NCBI GenBank assembly: GCA_018366195.1
Contig: JAGZIN010000021.1
Coordinates: forward strand, 1-46,417
Direction of reading: 5' to 3'
From: Butyricicoccus pullicaecorum
GTDB taxonomy: Bacteria; Bacillota; Clostridia; Oscillospirales; Butyricicoccaceae
DNA: 46,417 bases
Shown: positions 8,545 through 16,507 of the stretch, one piece after another
Numbering within the stretch: the stretch's first letter is position 1
How the letters are laid out: every line of letters starts with the position of its first letter
Position numbers and translations under genes: made by a program
Notes under the pieces: model-generated
Seen by the model: the letters and a program-made list of their open reading frames with translations, nothing else
The model's database searches: none
Told to the model about the DNA's origin: nothing

Positions 8545-9477
8545 TTAGCGCTCCTGCTGCCGGGACTGCCGCTTGTGCCAGTCCTCCAGCAGCTTGACGA
8601 TGACCCTCTGTTTTTGTGACGGCGTATAACTTCTGGGGAAATATTTCGCCAGCACATCACCCTTCAGAACCAGCTTGTCCTCAATTGGCTTTTCCTCGGT
8701 CATGATGGCGTCCATAACATTTGCATCCAATTTCCCGTCCTGACTAAACTGCTTGAGCCGCCGTGCCTGATTGAGATTGGGCGTACATTCCTCCCGTTCA
8801 ATGGCTTCGCAGAGCATCTTCTGTTCCGGCTCGGTGAGATAGGAAACCTCTACTGCCGCATTGAATGCCATGGTCTTGTTGTCCACACGGTCTAACAGGT
8901 CTGGAACGAGGTAGGTCAGACGGATGTAGCGTTGGATTGTGCGGGCACTTTCATTTACCTCTCGTGCCATAATCGCATCGGATCGAACGCCAATTAAATC
9001 TGTGCCAACTTGGCGCATATTATCCTTTGGTCGCCCAGCCTGCCGCTTCATAGCATCCAGCTTCATCTTATAGGCAAAGGCTTTCTCTGAGGGAAGCAGT
9101 TCTTCGCGCTGTAAGTTGCTGTCCACCATGAGCAGGATGGCGGTATCATCGTCCATATCTCGCACGATTGCGGGTATCTCAGTTTTTCCCGCCAGCAGAC
9201 TGGCATGATGACGGCGGTGTCCAGACACGATTTGAAAAGTGCCGTCATTTTGTGGACGTACCAGAATCGGAACCAACACGCCCCGTTCTCGAATACTCTC
9301 CACGGTCTCAAGCATTTTGTCATCGTCCAGCACCTTGAATGGATGGTTGGGGAAGGGAACCAGTTGATCCAGTAGCAGGCTTTGCACACGCTCCTGTGCA
9401 TCTGCCTGTCGCTCTGCATCGGTCTTAAACAGGTCATCGTAGCTGGCGATCTGAATGTTTTTCGCGGCACTTTTCAT
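8545..9477 (-). CDS. parB: ParB-family partition protein of the ICE
   Basis: The protein has 310 residues. The ParB/Srx domain spans about residues 35-130 and includes VPFPNHPFKVLDD, ESIRERGVLVPILVRP and GHRRHHAS, where chromosomal Spo0J has GERRxRA. The central DNA-binding part (about 140-230) includes REVNESARTIQRYIRLTYL, a helix-turn-helix-like segment, and the C-terminus is short and basic. The start at 9477 has AAGGAGG upstream and overlaps the parA 3' end by 44 nt, so the two are translationally coupled. With ParA it probably supports segregation or maintenance of the element while it is excised, or regulates transfer genes. The variant arginine patch suggests its DNA site differs from chromosomal parS. 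Confidence 0.9.
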   Translation of the reverse strand: MKSAAKNIQIASYDDLFKTDAERQADAQERVQSLLLDQLVPFPNHPFKVLDDDKMLETVESIRERGVLVPILVRPQNDGTFQIVSGHRRHHASLLAGKTEIPAIVRDMDDDTAILLMVDSNLQREELLPSEKAFAYKMKLDAMKRQAGRPKDNMRQVGTDLIGVRSDAIMAREVNESARTIQRYIRLTYLVPDLLDRVDNKTMAFNAAVEVSYLTEPEQKMLCEAIEREECTPNLNQARRLKQFSQDGKLDANVMDAIMTEEKPIEDKLVLKGDVLAKYFPRSYTPSQKQRVIVKLLEDWHKRQSRQQER

Positions 9478-10249
9478 GGCTCAGCACCTCCTTTGTAAAT
9501 TGCTCATAAGCTTTCGCCACTGCGCTGCGGGGTTCGAAGCTGAATATGCTGGCACCCTCTGCGCTCATTTCCGCTGCCTTGATGCCGCGTGGGATTTCGG
9601 TATCATACACGCGGATCGCTTTGCCATAGGCATCCCGCACCAGCTGGCTGATTTCCTTGGAGAAGTTCGTGCGGCTCTCTACCATCGTAATCAGGATGCC
9701 GCTGATCTTCAGGTTGGCGTTCAGCTGGCGCTGTACCTTGCTTACCGTGCGGAGCAGCTGTTCTAAGCCTTTTACGGGCAGATAATGAGACTGCATCGGA
9801 ATGATGACCCTGTCTGCCGCAGTCAAGGCATTGAGCGTTAACATCCCGAGTGACGGGCTACAATCCACAAGGATATAGTCATACTGCCGCTTGACCTCAT
9901 TCAAATAGGTTCTAAGTACGGTTTCGCGGCTCATGGTATTCACCAGAGAGACCTCCAGACCGGACAGCTCGATATTCGCCGGCAAGAGATCCATTCCTTC
10001 TTTGTGGTGCAGGATACCGTCCTGTGGCTCAATCGGCCGGTCTGAGATGATGCGTTCCAGTACGGTAGCCAGCGTTGGGGAAAGCTCATCTGGCTGCTGC
10101 CATCCCAGCATCTCAGTCAGATTCGCCTGACTATCTGCGTCGATGAGCAGCACACGCTTGCCTTGCCGCACCAGTCCCGCACCCAGATTGACCGCTGTCG
10201 TGCTTTTTCCGACGCCGCCTTTCTGGTTTACGATTGCTATGGTCTGCAT
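9434..10249 (-). CDS. parA: ParA/Soj-family partition ATPase of the ICE
   Basis: The protein has 271 residues and a deviant Walker A motif KGGVGKST at residues 10-17, switch I near VLLIDADSQANLT and Walker B-like YILVDCSPSLG. The length and lack of an N-terminal HTH domain place it among small Soj-like ParAs. It is the first gene at the ICE edge, about 130 bp from the broken spoIVB, behind a terminator that isolates it from host transcription. The RBS AAAGGATT is upstream of ATG 10249. It probably works with ParB in stabilising the excised circle. Confidence 0.92.
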   Translation of the reverse strand: MQTIAIVNQKGGVGKSTTAVNLGAGLVRQGKRVLLIDADSQANLTEMLGWQQPDELSPTLATVLERIISDRPIEPQDGILHHKEGMDLLPANIELSGLEVSLVNTMSRETVLRTYLNEVKRQYDYILVDCSPSLGMLTLNALTAADRVIIPMQSHYLPVKGLEQLLRTVSKVQRQLNANLKISGILITMVESRTNFSKEISQLVRDAYGKAIRVYDTEIPRGIKAAEMSAEGASIFSFEPRSAVAKAYEQFTKEVLSHEKCREKHSDRQLR

Positions 10250-10276
10250 AATACAATCCTTTCTGTCCTAAAAAAT

Positions 10277-10313
10277 AAAAAGCAGAGCATTTTTTATACA
10301 AATGCTCTGCTTT
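10277..10313. terminator. Bidirectional intrinsic terminator between spoIVB and parA
   Basis: A 12-bp stem (AGCAGAGCATTT with AAATGCTCTGCT) is preceded by AAAA and followed by TTT, so it can act on both strands. It would stop transcription arriving from the truncated spoIVB before parA. Confidence 0.75.
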
Positions 10314-10381
10314 CTCCGATTGCTCGCTTGTCGTATAATGTATTTTTTGAGGAAACACTATGGTAGGTATCATGGACGTAC

Positions 10382-11317
10382 TCACACATGGGTAACGGCT
10401 CCGACCAATTTGCCATTCTGAATAATTGGGCTGCCGCTCATTCCCTGAACAATGCCACCGGTCTTTTCCAGCAGCACAGGGTCTGTTACATGCAGCATCA
10501 TAACGCCGTCCTCTCTGCCAACCTTTATGATTTCCGCCTGATAGTGCTGCACCGTCTTTCCCTCTACGTTCGACCAAATCTCGCAATCACCTGTCTTTAC
10601 TTCTTCAGGTTTTGCCAGCAGCATTGCTTGACCGTTTTTATAATACCTGTCATCGGTCAGTACGCCAAAAATACCGGTATCCGTATTTTTTTCAACCGTA
10701 CCCATATCCTCTTGCAGATTAAATTCCCCCTGCAATGCCCCTGGCTCTCCTGCTTGACCACGGTGCACGTTGGAAACCGATGCCTCCATCAAACTGCCGT
10801 CTGCCAACGGTACCAGCACACCGCTTTCTCCGTCACAAATTCCATGCCCCAGAGAACCATAGGCACCTGTATCCGGATTTACATAGGTGATGGTTCCGAT
10901 TCCCGCCATTCCATCGCGAATCATAACACCCAGCCGATATTTTCCGGCAGTATCCTGTACTGGTGTAATTTTACAGGCTATGGTCTTGTCGGCTCTGCGA
11001 ACCTGTAACAAAATTGGCTGTCCCTCAGATGCTGCCACCTGTTCCTGCAATCCATCATTGGTATCGACCGGTTTTTCGTTCACCGTCAAAATGATGTCCC
11101 CCGCCTGCAATCCTGCACTCTTTGCTGGACTGACCTGTCCCACCGAAGTGGTTACAGGGTCTACCGATGCAATCATAACACCATCGGCATGCAGCTTAAT
11201 TCCTGCTGCACGTCCAACTGGTATCAAAGCATCTGCCGCAAGCGCAGAACCACAACACAATGCTAAGGTCACTACGGCCGCACCCAATCGCGCAGCCCAT
11301 TGTTTGCGTATTCGCAT
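10382..11317 (-). CDS. spoIVB: SpoIVB serine peptidase, 3' end removed by ICE integration
   Basis: SpoIVB is the forespore-secreted S55-family peptidase that triggers pro-sigma-K processing. I place the start at ATG 11317 because GAGGAGGTGG lies just before it; the longer start at 11449 is unlikely. Residues 1-27 are a signal peptide/anchor (VVTLALCCGSALA). A PDZ domain covers about 45-125. The peptidase domain follows, with His158 in SLGHGI, Asp279 in VTDP and Ser294 in GMSGSPI, matching the family spacing. The protein then stops after AVTHV, where SpoIVB normally continues with VNDP and about 30 more residues. The stop TGA comes directly after the border with ICE DNA. The missing 3' end, and probably spo0A, should lie on the far side of the ICE. 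Confidence 0.9.
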   Translation of the reverse strand: MRIRKQWAARLGAAVVTLALCCGSALAADALIPVGRAAGIKLHADGVMIASVDPVTTSVGQVSPAKSAGLQAGDIILTVNEKPVDTNDGLQEQVAASEGQPILLQVRRADKTIACKITPVQDTAGKYRLGVMIRDGMAGIGTITYVNPDTGAYGSLGHGICDGESGVLVPLADGSLMEASVSNVHRGQAGEPGALQGEFNLQEDMGTVEKNTDTGIFGVLTDDRYYKNGQAMLLAKPEEVKTGDCEIWSNVEGKTVQHYQAEIIKVGREDGVMMLHVTDPVLLEKTGGIVQGMSGSPIIQNGKLVGAVTHV

Positions 11318-11324
11318 ATTGCGT

Positions 11325-11348
11325 CCACCTCCTCGCTGTTCTAGTATG
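11325..11348 (-). promoter_or_regulatory. Sigma-G-like -10 element and RBS of spoIVB
   Basis: CATACTA (minus strand, 11348-11342) matches the sigma-G -10 consensus, and the RBS GAGGAGGTGG (11334-11325) follows directly. No clear -35 match is seen at the expected distance; the nearest is TGTAAT with a 15-nt spacer. The known forespore expression of spoIVB supports the call. Confidence 0.35.
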
Positions 11349-11465
11349 CCGCATCTCAAGTAAATTACAGCTGCCCAATGCTGGCAGTATCGGAACAGAC
11401 AGCAGACGGAGGTAAATTTTATGGATATCTTTTGACAGCCTTTCCTCAAATCAGGAACAATCTAT

Positions 11466-11500
11466 AAAAAGCGCCTATCCTTTACAGATAGACGCTTTTT
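11466..11500. terminator. Intrinsic terminator after yjfB
   Basis: The hairpin pairs AAAAAGCG-x-CTATC with GATAG-x-CGCTTTTT, just after the yjfB stop on the minus strand. It has T-runs on both strands. Confidence 0.8.
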
Positions 11501-11503
11501 CTA

Positions 11504-11692
11504 TCAAGCCAATACGTCAATGATGTGATTTGACGGGGGTGGTACGGCAGCCGCCATGCTCTCAATAAGCTGCATTGCATTTGCCTGCTCCTGATCCATC
11601 GTCTTTTTCATCAGGGAAATGCTCATTGCATTCTGTAAATTTGCCTGACTCATGTTGATGCTCATCGCAGCAATCGAAGATTCGATACCCAT
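11504..11692 (-). CDS. YjfB-family putative motility protein
   Basis: The 62-residue protein MGIESSIAAMSINMSQANLQ... has the YjfB pattern: a short hydrophobic start, MSINMSQ, then a helix with LMKKTMDQEQANAMQLIESM and a short PPP-containing tail. YjfB proteins are small proteins of flagellated Firmicutes whose role is not well established. The RBS AAAGGAG is 9 nt before the ATG, and a terminator follows, so it is a single-gene unit. It hints that the host is motile. Confidence 0.75.
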   Translation of the reverse strand: MGIESSIAAMSINMSQANLQNAMSISLMKKTMDQEQANAMQLIESMAAAVPPPSNHIIDVLA

Positions 11693-11780
11693 AAAATCAA
11701 CTCCTTTGTAGAATTATCGACCAATCTTTCTCAAATCAAAAGTGTTGTTCAAAAAATTTTAACTATTTTTTTGAGAAAAA

Positions 11781-11805
11781 AAGCACCTTGGGAACCAAGG
11801 TGCTT
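11781..11805 (-). terminator. Intrinsic terminator of fba
   Basis: An 11-bp stem (AAGCACCTTGG with CCAAGGTGCTT, loop GAA) is followed by a T-run on the minus strand, 8 nt after the fba stop. Confidence 0.85.
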
Positions 11806-11812
11806 AATTGTC

Positions 11813-12745
11813 TTACGCCTTGCCGTTGCAGCCCAGAACGTTAATCAGCTTATGGGTAACCATATCCTTAACAGCCTGACGAGCCGGCTTCAGATACTGA
11901 CGCGGATCAAAGTCTGCCGGATGCACTGCAAAGTGCTCACGGATTGCAGCAGTGATTGCCAGACGAATATCAGAGTCAATATTAATCTTGCAAACAGCGC
12001 TCTTTGCAGCCTCACGCAGCATCTCCTCCGGAATACCAATTGCGTCCGGCATTGCGCCGCCGTACTGGTTTACCTTTGCAACAAAATCCTGCGGAACAGA
12101 AGAAGAACCGTGCAGAACGATTGGGAACTCCGGCAGACGCTTGGAAACATCTTCCAGAATGTCAAAGCGCAGCTGCGGCTTCTGACCCGGCTTAAACTTG
12201 TAAGCGCCATGGGAAGTGCCGATTGCAATGGCCAGAGAATCCACACCGGTTCTCTCAACGAAATCCTGCACCTGTGCCGGATCGGTGTACTGATGGTCTG
12301 CCGCAACAACGTCGTCCTCAACGCCAGCCAGCTGACCCAGCTCACCTTCTACGGTAACGCCATGTGCATGTGCGTACTCAACAACCTGCTTTGCAATTCT
12401 TACGTTGTCCTCATAAGGCATTGCAGAGCCGTCGAACATAACGGAGGTGAAGCCACCGTCGATACAGGACTTACAGATCTCAAAATCAGAACCATGGTCC
12501 AGATGCAGAGCAATCGGGATATCCGGGCACTCCTGAACAGCAGCTTCTACCATCTTTACAAGGTAAGTATGGTTTGCGTATGCACGTGCACCCTTGGATA
12601 CCTGAAGAATAACCGGAGCCTTCTGCTCCTGGCAAGCCTCAGTAATACCCTGAACAATTTCCATGTTGTTTACATTGAAAGCACCGATTGCATAACCGCC
12701 GTGATATGCCTTCTTAAACATCTCTGTCGTACTAACTAATGGCAT
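11813..12745 (-). CDS. fba: Fructose-1,6-bisphosphate aldolase, class II
   Basis: The 310-residue protein has the class II (zinc) aldolase fold. It cleaves fructose-1,6-bisphosphate to DHAP and glyceraldehyde-3-phosphate. Visible motifs are IGAFNVNNME at the start, PIALHLDHGS with the zinc-binding and catalytic His/Asp, a VEGELGQLAGVED loop, AIGTSHGAYKF with zinc-binding histidine, VLHGSSSVP and the NIDSDIRLA phosphate-binding segment. It faces away from the PPi-phosphofructokinase gene across a 235-bp region with a promoter for each, so two consecutive glycolytic steps are adjacent. The protein is shorter at the C-terminus than E. coli FbaA and agrees with Gram-positive FbaA length. Confidence 0.95.
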   Translation of the reverse strand: MPLVSTTEMFKKAYHGGYAIGAFNVNNMEIVQGITEACQEQKAPVILQVSKGARAYANHTYLVKMVEAAVQECPDIPIALHLDHGSDFEICKSCIDGGFTSVMFDGSAMPYEDNVRIAKQVVEYAHAHGVTVEGELGQLAGVEDDVVAADHQYTDPAQVQDFVERTGVDSLAIAIGTSHGAYKFKPGQKPQLRFDILEDVSKRLPEFPIVLHGSSSVPQDFVAKVNQYGGAMPDAIGIPEEMLREAAKSAVCKINIDSDIRLAITAAIREHFAVHPADFDPRQYLKPARQAVKDMVTHKLINVLGCNGKA

Positions 12746-12805
12746 TTTGATTACTTCCTTTCACAAATCTATTTTAGCTCCGTCGAACCAAAATATTCTA
12801 TGAAT

Positions 12806-12834
12806 ATTCTACCAGTAAACCCTGTCAAAATCAA
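12806..12834 (-). promoter_or_regulatory. Promoter of fba
   Basis: On the minus strand, TTGATT, a 17-nt spacer and TAGAAT, with TG one base before the -10 (extended -10). It lies about 60-90 nt before the fba start codon. Confidence 0.55.
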
Positions 12835-12893
12835 GTCCCATGTTTCCCAAATCCTTTCTTTGTCGATTCGATGAATTTTAGACGGAAAAGAAA

Positions 12894-12922
12894 TTGATTT
12901 TTGGCAGACAATATGATATGAT
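12894..12922 (+). promoter_or_regulatory. Promoter of the phosphofructokinase gene
   Basis: TTGATT, a 17-nt spacer and TATGAT, about 60 nt before the start codon. The RBS TAGGAGG follows at 12966-12972. Confidence 0.55.
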
Positions 12923-12980
12923 TTTTTTGTAACAAAATACCTGTCAAAGGTTATTTTCAACATTTAGGAGGTTTTTTCTA

Positions 12981-14219
12981 ATGAGTGAACTGAAGGGCGC
13001 TTGCATCATCGGTCAGTCCGGTGGACCTACTTCTGTCATCAACACATCTGTTCTGGGCGCAATCGAGACCGCTCTCGACTGCCCATCTATTACCCGCGTT
13101 CTGGGTGCTGCACACGGTATCCGCGGCGTTTTAGATGACCAGCTGCTCGATATCGACAAGGAAGACCGCGAGGAGCTGAAGCTGCTGCGCTATACTCCAT
13201 CTTCCGCACTTGGCTCCTGCCGCTATAAGCTTGCAGATCCTGATGTAGACGATACCGACTACAAGCGCATCTTGGAAATCTTCAAAAAGTATGACGTTCG
13301 TTATTTCTTCTACAACGGCGGCAACGACTCCATGGATACCTGCAATAAGATTTCCAAGTTCATGATGAAGTCCGGCTATGAGTGCCGCGTCATGGGAATC
13401 CCGAAGACCATCGACAACGACCTGTTCGGAACCGACCACTGCCCCGGCTATGCTTCCGCTTCCAAGTATATCGCGACTTCCTGCATGGAAATCTATCAGG
13501 ACGCTCGTGTATATGACACCGGCATGGTATGTATCGTTGAAATTATGGGCCGTCACGCTGGCTGGCTGACTGCTGCTGCCGGTCTTGCAACCGCTCAGGG
13601 TGCAGGTCCTGACCTCATTTACCTCCCGGAGACCGACTTTGACATGGATAAGTTCATGGCTGATGTCAAAAAGGTTTATGCAGAAAAGGGCAACTGTCTG
13701 GTTGCTGTTTCCGAGGGTATCCACTACGCAGACGGCACCTTCGTTTCCGAGGCAAAGACCTCTGCAACCGACGGCTTTGGTCATGCACAGCTGGGCGGTC
13801 TTGCTGCAATGCTGGCAGACAAGGTAAAGAGCGAGCTTGGTGTTAAGGTGCGTGGCATTGAGCTGTCCCTGCTCCAGCGCTGTGCAGCACATTGCGCTTC
13901 CAAGACCGACGTAGACGAGTCTTACGCTTCTGGTAAGGCTGCTGTTGAAAACGCTGTTGCTGGCAAGACCGACTTTATGCCGGGCTTCAAGTGCACACGT
14001 GACGGCGGTTACAAGTGCGAAATCGAGCTGCTCCCGCTGTCTCAGGTTGCAAATACCGAGAAGAAAGTTCCGCGTGAGTGGATCAATGCAGAGGGCAACG
14101 GCGTCACACAGGCATATATCGACTATGCGATGCCGCTCATCGCTGGCGACAATGTTGGACCAAAGGAAAACGGTCTGCCGCGCTTTGCAAAGCTCAAGAA
14201 AATTAAGGCTGAGGCTTAA
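12981..14219 (+). CDS. pfp: Pyrophosphate-dependent 6-phosphofructokinase
   Basis: The 412-residue protein phosphorylates fructose-6-phosphate. The N-terminus has SGGPTSVIN. At residues 113-117 it has GGNDS instead of the GGDGS of ATP enzymes, and at 141-147 PKTIDND with Lys instead of the Gly of ATP enzymes. This Asp/Lys pair is the classical signature of PPi as phosphoryl donor, so the reaction is probably reversible. Further motifs are EIMGRHAGWL and a substrate-binding VSEGI segment. It is the longer clade rather than the 320-residue PfkA. A strong RBS is 8 nt upstream, and a terminator follows. PPi dependence is inferred from these two residues. Confidence 0.9.
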   Translation: MSELKGACIIGQSGGPTSVINTSVLGAIETALDCPSITRVLGAAHGIRGVLDDQLLDIDKEDREELKLLRYTPSSALGSCRYKLADPDVDDTDYKRILEIFKKYDVRYFFYNGGNDSMDTCNKISKFMMKSGYECRVMGIPKTIDNDLFGTDHCPGYASASKYIATSCMEIYQDARVYDTGMVCIVEIMGRHAGWLTAAAGLATAQGAGPDLIYLPETDFDMDKFMADVKKVYAEKGNCLVAVSEGIHYADGTFVSEAKTSATDGFGHAQLGGLAAMLADKVKSELGVKVRGIELSLLQRCAAHCASKTDVDESYASGKAAVENAVAGKTDFMPGFKCTRDGGYKCEIELLPLSQVANTEKKVPREWINAEGNGVTQAYIDYAMPLIAGDNVGPKENGLPRFAKLKKIKAEA

Positions 14220-14236
14220 TTTTTATCTGAACGACA

Positions 14237-14274
14237 AAAACCCTGAAAGATACATCTTTCAGGGTTTTCTTTTT
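14237..14274 (+). terminator. Intrinsic terminator of the phosphofructokinase gene
   Basis: A long perfect stem (AAAACCCTGAAAGAT with ATCTTTCAGGGTTTT) is followed by CTTTTT, 17 nt after the stop codon. Confidence 0.9.
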
Positions 14275-14298
14275 GACATTCCGCTCATACTTTTCATG

Positions 14299-14748
14299 TT
14301 ACAGCGGCTTTTCTAAATAAATCATATCGCGCAATAGAATGCCATCTTCTATGATCAAATGGTCATAGTTGCGGGTGAAAAAGCCAATTTCCCGTCCACA
14401 CACTGTAAAACCGCATGCCTGATAAAATCCCAGCTGCTTGGGAGATTCTCCCGTTCCCACCCGCATCGTATGGGCAGAGCGTTCCCGACACTTTTCACAC
14501 AGTTCCATTAAAATTTGCTTTCCAATTCCCTTTCCCTGATAGGCAGGCGCAACCGCAAAATTTTTTAGTTCATAGATTTCCTGTGACTGCCGTACCAAAA
14601 CGGCAACCCCAATTACCTCTTCTCCCTCATACGCTGCATACATCGTGCCGCGCATCAAATAGCGATCAATCATACTTTCCTGCTCGTCTGCCAGAAGCAG
14701 CAAGGGCAGAAAGCGTTTTTTATCCGTCGGAATCCACTTGAGCTGCAC
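14299..14748 (-). CDS. GNAT-family N-acetyltransferase
   Basis: I choose the GTG at 14748 as start (149 residues) because TAGGAGGG lies 6-8 nt before it; the longer frame to 14832 runs through a terminator and into glnS. The acetyl-CoA binding motif is NFAVAPAYQGKGIGKQIL (Q-x-x-G-x-G), preceded by a beta-strand with YELKN and followed by GFYQACGFTVCGRE. This is a single GNAT domain. The substrate cannot be told. The gene begins 19 nt after the glnS terminator, so its expression may depend on read-through or on an unseen promoter. Confidence 0.8.
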   Translation of the reverse strand: MQLKWIPTDKKRFLPLLLLADEQESMIDRYLMRGTMYAAYEGEEVIGVAVLVRQSQEIYELKNFAVAPAYQGKGIGKQILMELCEKCRERSAHTMRVGTGESPKQLGFYQACGFTVCGREIGFFTRNYDHLIIEDGILLRDMIYLEKPL

Positions 14749-14766
14749 AAATATCCCTCCTAATAG

Positions 14767-14796
14767 AAAGGGCGTCCGCACGCGGACGCCCTTTTT
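14767..14796. terminator. Intrinsic terminator after glnS
   Basis: A perfect 12-bp stem (AAAGGGCGTCCG with CGGACGCCCTTT, loop of 4) lies about 10 nt after the glnS stop on the minus strand. The T-run is better on the plus strand (TTTTT) than on the minus strand (TTTCTATT). Confidence 0.75.
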
Positions 14797-14806
14797 CAAT
14801 CTGCTT

Positions 14807-16468
14807 TTATTTGCCCTGTAAGGTCTTGGCAAAGCTGTCCTTCAAGGTCACGATTCGATTGAATCGCCCATCTTCCTTATCCTTGATAAAGTATCCCATA
14901 CGTACAAACTGCATGCGTGTACCTGCTGGAACCTGTGCAATAGACGGCTCCAGCTTACAGCCTGTCAACTGCTTGAGGGAATCCGGATTGAGGAAATCCA
15001 GATAATCCTTGCCCTCTGGCACATCACCTGTATTCTCCAAAGTGAACAGATTTTCATAAAGATAGCACGATGCGTCTATGGCATGCTTTGCAGAAACCCA
15101 GTGAATGGTACCTTTGACCTTGCGGCCATCTGCTGGCATACCGTTTCCGGTTTCCAAATCTGCGGTACAATGCAGTTCCACAACTTCTCCATTATCATCT
15201 GTAATCACTTCATTGCACTTTACAATATATGCCCCCATGAGACGCACCTCACCGTCCGGCTTGAGACGCTGGAACTTCGGAGGCGGCACCTGTGCAAAGT
15301 CGCTCTTTTCAATATACAGCTCGCGGGTAAACGGCACATCACGGGTTCCCTCTGCCTCATTCTTCGGATTGTTCGGAAGTGCAAAAACCTCCTCCCGCTC
15401 CTCCGGATAATTTGTAATGACCATCTTGATAGGCTCGGTCACAGCCATACGGCGGAGTGCGGTTTCGTTCAGCTCCTCACGAATACAGTGCTCCAACAGG
15501 CGAATGTCCACCAGAGAATTCGCCTTTGCAATTCCCGCACGACGTACAAAATCCAAAATGGAGGACGGCGTATAACCACGTCGGCGCAGACCGCACAGCG
15601 TTGGCATACGCGGGTCGTCCCAGCCCTCTACATGGTGCTCAAAGACCAACTGGCGCAGATAGCGCTTCGACATGACTGTATTGGTTACATTGAGGCGTGC
15701 AAACTCACGCTGCTTTGGGTGATGCGGCAATGGGCAGTTATCAACGACCCACTCATACAGCGGACGATGGTTCTCAAACTCGATGGAGCACATGGAATGG
15801 GTAATCCCCTCCAGTGCATCTTGTATCGGATGTGCAAAGTCATACAGCGGATAAATGCACCAAGCATCGCCCTGACGGTGATGATGCGCACGCACAATGC
15901 GATAAATTGCCGGGTCACGCATATTCATATTGCGCGATTCCATATCAATTTTTGCACGCAGCGTCTTGGAGCCATCTGGGAACTTTCCTGCACGCATATC
16001 CTCGAACAGCTGGAGGTTCTCCTCCACAGAACGGTCCCGATACGGGCTGTTCTTGCCCGGCTGCTTGAGTGTGCCGCGATACTCACGGATTTCGTCCTGT
16101 GTTAAATCACATACATAGGCTTTTCCTGCTTTAATGAGAGATACTGCACATTCATAGCAGGTTTCAAAGTAATCTGAACCATAGAAAATGCCACCATTTG
16201 GCATTTCACCAGTCAGCCACTGGATATCCTCCTGAATGGATTGTACATATTCATCATCTTCACGGACCGGATTGGTATCATCAAAGCGCAGGTTGAACTT
16301 TCCACCATACTTCTTGGCAATCGACCAGTTGATATAAATTGCCTTTGCCGAGCCAATATGCAGATAGCCGTTTGGCTCGGGTGGAAAACGGGTATGAATC
16401 TGCTCATGCAGACCTGCTGCAATATCTGCATCAATAATATCTGTTAAAAAATTTTTGACCTCTTCCAT
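14807..16468 (-). CDS. glnS: Glutaminyl-tRNA synthetase
   Basis: The 553-residue class I synthetase has the length of E. coli GlnRS. Motifs are RFPPEPNGYLHIGSAKA (HIGH box), NLRFDDTNP, and VMSKRYL (KMSKS box), followed by a C-terminal anticodon-binding beta-barrel that starts near TEPIKMVITNYPEE. It charges tRNA-Gln directly. Many Firmicutes lack GlnRS and use misacylated Glu-tRNA-Gln plus GatCAB, so its presence beside gltX implies direct Gln charging here. The RBS AGGGGG is upstream, and gltX ends 39 nt before the start, so the pair is probably one operon read gltX to glnS. Confidence 0.95.
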   Translation of the reverse strand: MEEVKNFLTDIIDADIAAGLHEQIHTRFPPEPNGYLHIGSAKAIYINWSIAKKYGGKFNLRFDDTNPVREDDEYVQSIQEDIQWLTGEMPNGGIFYGSDYFETCYECAVSLIKAGKAYVCDLTQDEIREYRGTLKQPGKNSPYRDRSVEENLQLFEDMRAGKFPDGSKTLRAKIDMESRNMNMRDPAIYRIVRAHHHRQGDAWCIYPLYDFAHPIQDALEGITHSMCSIEFENHRPLYEWVVDNCPLPHHPKQREFARLNVTNTVMSKRYLRQLVFEHHVEGWDDPRMPTLCGLRRRGYTPSSILDFVRRAGIAKANSLVDIRLLEHCIREELNETALRRMAVTEPIKMVITNYPEEREEVFALPNNPKNEAEGTRDVPFTRELYIEKSDFAQVPPPKFQRLKPDGEVRLMGAYIVKCNEVITDDNGEVVELHCTADLETGNGMPADGRKVKGTIHWVSAKHAIDASCYLYENLFTLENTGDVPEGKDYLDFLNPDSLKQLTGCKLEPSIAQVPAGTRMQFVRMGYFIKDKEDGRFNRIVTLKDSFAKTLQGK

Positions 16469-16507
16469 AACTTCAAAATAACCCCCTCTGGTTAAACTTT
16501 ACAATGC

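Larger units (their letters stand above)
217..10381. mobile_element. One end of an integrative conjugative element (Tn1549/CTn-like) integrated in spoIVB
   Basis: The right border is set by the loss of spoIVB homology at 10382, immediately after codons for AVTHV. From there leftwards all genes are on the minus strand and are typical of clostridial ICEs: ParA, ParB, a small conserved ICE protein, an LPD28-type protein and a giant methylase/helicase. No relaxase, coupling ATPase or integrase is in view, so these must lie further left, beyond the inserted tnpV element. The ICE family name is an inference from gene content. Confidence 0.75.

Noticed and set aside
8412..8660. Upstream extension of the small ICE gene to 182 codons
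   Set aside because: It overlaps the end of parB, crosses a palindrome and has low-complexity sequence; ATG 8411 has a good RBS.
15083..16105. 340-codon plus-strand frame opposite glnS
   Set aside because: It is the complement of a conserved synthetase; the product is Cys/His/Arg-rich nonsense without RBS. The same applies to 11771-12739 opposite fba, 23663-24775 opposite icd and 33993-35033 opposite pheT.
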